Notes under the pieces: generated by a model | Seen by the model: the letters and a program-made list of their open reading frames with translations, nothing else | What the model was told of the DNA's origin: nothing | The model's database searches: none | Translations under genes and position numbers: made by a program | Shown: positions 62,236 through 64,000 of the stretch, piece after piece | How positions within the stretch are numbered: position 1 is the stretch's first letter | Layout of the letters: every line of letters starts with the position of its first letter | Assembly (NCBI GenBank): GCA_016191345.1 | Contig: JACPOU010000014.1 | Location: forward strand, 1-64,000 | Length of the DNA stretch: 64,000 nt | Reading direction: 5' to 3' | From: Chloroflexota bacterium | GTDB lineage: Bacteria; Chloroflexota; Limnocylindria; Limnocylindrales; CSP1-4

Positions 62236-63771
62236 GTGAAGGTCCTGGAGAGGAAGATCGCGACGCCCGTGGATGCCATCGACTCCCGTCGCCAGGCCGA
62301 GGCGGCGCTCGTCCAGACCCAGTCCGCGCTGGCCCTCGCGATGCGCGGCGGGCGGATGGGCTGGTGGCAGCGCGACCTGCGAACCGAGGTCGTGACGTGG
62401 AGCCCGGAGCTCGAGGAGCTGTTCGGCCTGCCCGCCGGGACGTTCGCGGGCGACGAGGGTGCATTCCTGTCCCTCGTCCACCCCGACGATCGGCACCGCA
62501 TCACCGATGCCGTCTCGACGGCCATCGCGACGGGTGGCGACTACGTCGTCGAGTTCCGCTTCCGCCGCGCGGACCATTCCTGGGGCTGGATGGAGGGCCG
62601 CGGCCGGGCGACATACGAGGACGGCCGGGCAACGATCCTCTACGGCCTCGGCATCGACATCACCGGCCGCAAGGAGGACGAGGCCTCGATCCGAGCCCGC
62701 GAGGAGCGCCTTCGCCTCGCCGCCGAGGCCGGCAACTTCGGCGTCTACGACTACGACCTGGTCACCGGCGGCAGCTACTGGTCACCCGAGCTGCTGCGGA
62801 TCCTCGCCCTCGACGACGCGCTGCCGATCGAGGTGGCTCCGGTCCACCCGGACGACCGGGACGAGGTCCTCCGCCGGTTCCTCGGCGCGCGGGAGCCGGA
62901 CAGCGAGGGCACCTTCGACCACGAGTACCGGGTCGTCCGGGGTGACGGCAGCGTGCGCTGGGTCTCGACCCACGGCCAGACGTTCTTCAGCGCCCCGGAG
63001 CCCGGCCCCGACCGCCAGGCCCTTCGCCAGATCGGGGTCGTCTTCGACGTGACCGAGCGCCGGCATGCGGAGGAGCTCCGCGACGTCTTCGTCGGGATGC
63101 TCAGCCATGAGCTGCGGACCCCCGTGACCGCGATCTACGGCGGCAGCCAGGTCCTCCGCCGGGAGAACGTCGACCCAAAGGTTCGCGACGAGATCATCCT
63201 CGACATCGTCGGCGAGAGCGAGCGCCTCGAGCGGCTCGTCGAGAACCTGCTCGTTCTCGCCCGGGCCGAACGCCACGCGACCCTCGCCGGCGGCGATCCG
63301 GTGGTCATCCGCCCGCTCCTGGCACGCATCCTGGAGGACAAGCGCCGGCGCTGGCCTGGCGCCACGTTCGAGGTCGAGATCGAGGGCGACATCCCGCCTG
63401 TCCGCAGCGACGAGGCGTCACTCGACCTGATCATCCGCAACCTCATCTCGAATGCCCTCAAGTACGGATCGCCGACCGGCACGGTCACGATCACGGCCGC
63501 GCGGCACGGGGACATGGTCGAGATCGGCGTGGAGGACGAGGGCCCGGGCGTGCCGGCGGAAGGGGCGGACCGCCTCTTCGACCTCTTCTACCGGGCAGAG
63601 GACGCCCAGCTCCGGGCGCAGGGCGCGGGCATCGGCCTGTTCGTCGTCCGGGCCCTCACCGAGGCAGCCGGCGGCCATGTCCAGGTCACGAACCGGTCGG
63701 CCGGCGGGGCCCGGTTCACCGTCTCGCTGCCGGTCTTCGCCGATCCGGATCTCGACGACTCGGACGACTGA
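62236..63771 (+). CDS. PAS-domain sensor histidine kinase
   Basis: This 511-residue soluble kinase has two PAS domains (about 25-145 and 155-275; LFGLPAGTFAGDEGAFLSLVHPDDRHRI and ILALDDALPIEVAPVHPDDRDEVL). The dimerisation and phosphoacceptor helix has His291 in MLSHELRTPVTAIYGG, and the ATP-binding domain has NLISNALKYG, VEDEGPGVP and GAGIGLFVV. No transmembrane segment is seen, so the signal is intracellular. It starts with GTG 22 nt after coxG and may be co-transcribed with the cox genes. No response regulator gene is in the window, so its partner lies elsewhere. A role in sensing redox or CO is a guess. Confidence 0.88.
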   Translation: MKVLERKIATPVDAIDSRRQAEAALVQTQSALALAMRGGRMGWWQRDLRTEVVTWSPELEELFGLPAGTFAGDEGAFLSLVHPDDRHRITDAVSTAIATGGDYVVEFRFRRADHSWGWMEGRGRATYEDGRATILYGLGIDITGRKEDEASIRAREERLRLAAEAGNFGVYDYDLVTGGSYWSPELLRILALDDALPIEVAPVHPDDRDEVLRRFLGAREPDSEGTFDHEYRVVRGDGSVRWVSTHGQTFFSAPEPGPDRQALRQIGVVFDVTERRHAEELRDVFVGMLSHELRTPVTAIYGGSQVLRRENVDPKVRDEIILDIVGESERLERLVENLLVLARAERHATLAGGDPVVIRPLLARILEDKRRRWPGATFEVEIEGDIPPVRSDEASLDLIIRNLISNALKYGSPTGTVTITAARHGDMVEIGVEDEGPGVPAEGADRLFDLFYRAEDAQLRAQGAGIGLFVVRALTEAAGGHVQVTNRSAGGARFTVSLPVFADPDLDDSDD

Positions 63772-63777
63772 GCGCCG

Positions 63778-64000
63778 ATGGAGCTCGTCACCCGGGTGGT
63801 CGGCCCGGCCGGCACGAACGTCCACCTGCTCGCGGACGCCCGTACCCGCGAGGCGATCGCGATCGACACGGCGATCCCGTCGCTGGCCTGGATCGCGGAC
63901 GAGCTCCGCGAGCGGGACTGGACCCTCAAGCTGATCGTGACCACCCACGGCCACTGGGACCACTTCGGCGAGAACGCGGCCGTCGCCGAGCACACCGGCG
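63778..64000 (+). CDS. Metallo-beta-lactamase-fold hydrolase, partial
   Basis: Only the first 74 codons are in the window; the gene is cut by the right edge. It begins MELVTRVVGPAGTNVHLLAD and reaches THGHWDHFGENA, the HxHxDH metal-binding motif of glyoxalase II-like hydrolases. It starts 7 nt after the histidine kinase stop. Substrate class (thioester, persulfide or other) cannot be decided from this part. Confidence 0.85.
   Translation, partial: MELVTRVVGPAGTNVHLLADARTREAIAIDTAIPSLAWIADELRERDWTLKLIVTTHGHWDHFGENAAVAEHTG

Overview
The window is about 64 kb of very GC-rich bacterial DNA (roughly 70% G+C by eye). It looks chromosomal and is densely packed, with many genes joined by ATGA, GTGA or TGATG stop/start overlaps. 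The gene set suggests an aerobic soil or freshwater heterotroph of the Terrabacteria, most likely Chloroflexota (Limnocylindria-like) and less likely Actinomycetota. It includes form I and form II molybdenum CO dehydrogenases, a split B12-binding mutase domain with MeaB, TadE/TadG pseudopilin-like proteins, PyrR-type leaders on carA and carB, ECF sigma factors and a giant cyclic glucan synthase. The placement is inference; no rRNA or ribosomal protein gene is present to fix it.

Layout. 1-550: no confident gene, a 27-bp tandem repeat. 551-4539: minimal zincin (-), acetylpolyamine amidohydrolase/HDAC, folE, mutase B12 domain, meaB. 4713-14507: acyl-CoA and aldehyde catabolism (3-hydroxyacyl-CoA dehydrogenase, acyl-CoA dehydrogenase, thiolase, aldehyde dehydrogenase), a Tat-exported multicopper oxidase lipoprotein, an MMPL exporter and an SDR. 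14601-23176: cyclic beta-1,2-glucan synthase with a 1-base frameshift near its 3' end, then tRNA-Lys(CTT) and an IS481-like remnant. 23557-27990: secreted Cys-rich protein (-), ECF sigma factor, LuxR-type ATPase regulator. 28011-33030: carA and carB, each behind its own PyrR-like leader. 33161-38988: ArsR-type regulator plus small protein (-), two M16 peptidases, MFS exporter. 39067-43565: secreted acidic protein, ECF sigma, membrane anti-sigma-like protein; then a convergent TadE-TadE-TadG set. 43683-47534: PfkB-like protein, SRAP protein (-), TPR-rhomboid protease, MetE-like barrel. 47697-62214: the CO dehydrogenase region. 62236-64000: PAS histidine kinase and the start of a metallo-beta-lactamase-fold gene.

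How the genes work together. The main block is coxSLM (form II, AYRGAGR) followed by coxD, coxE, an XdhC-family protein, a MocA-like cytidylyltransferase fused to a methyltransferase, then coxMSL (form I, AYRCSFR), an XdhC-YHS protein and coxG. This amounts to two molybdo-hydroxylases sharing one set of cofactor and maturation genes. CO, or traces of it, could supply electrons while the acyl-CoA and aldehyde enzymes handle organic carbon.

The most general regulatory signal is a TANNNT box 6-10 nt before many start codons and before the tRNA, which implies leaderless transcription. The best candidates for new biology are the carA leader (paired PyrR-like motifs, leader peptide, terminator-like hairpin, coupled start), the MocA-methyltransferase fusion, and the twin GTTAG-N8-CTAAC operators of the ArsR-type regulator.
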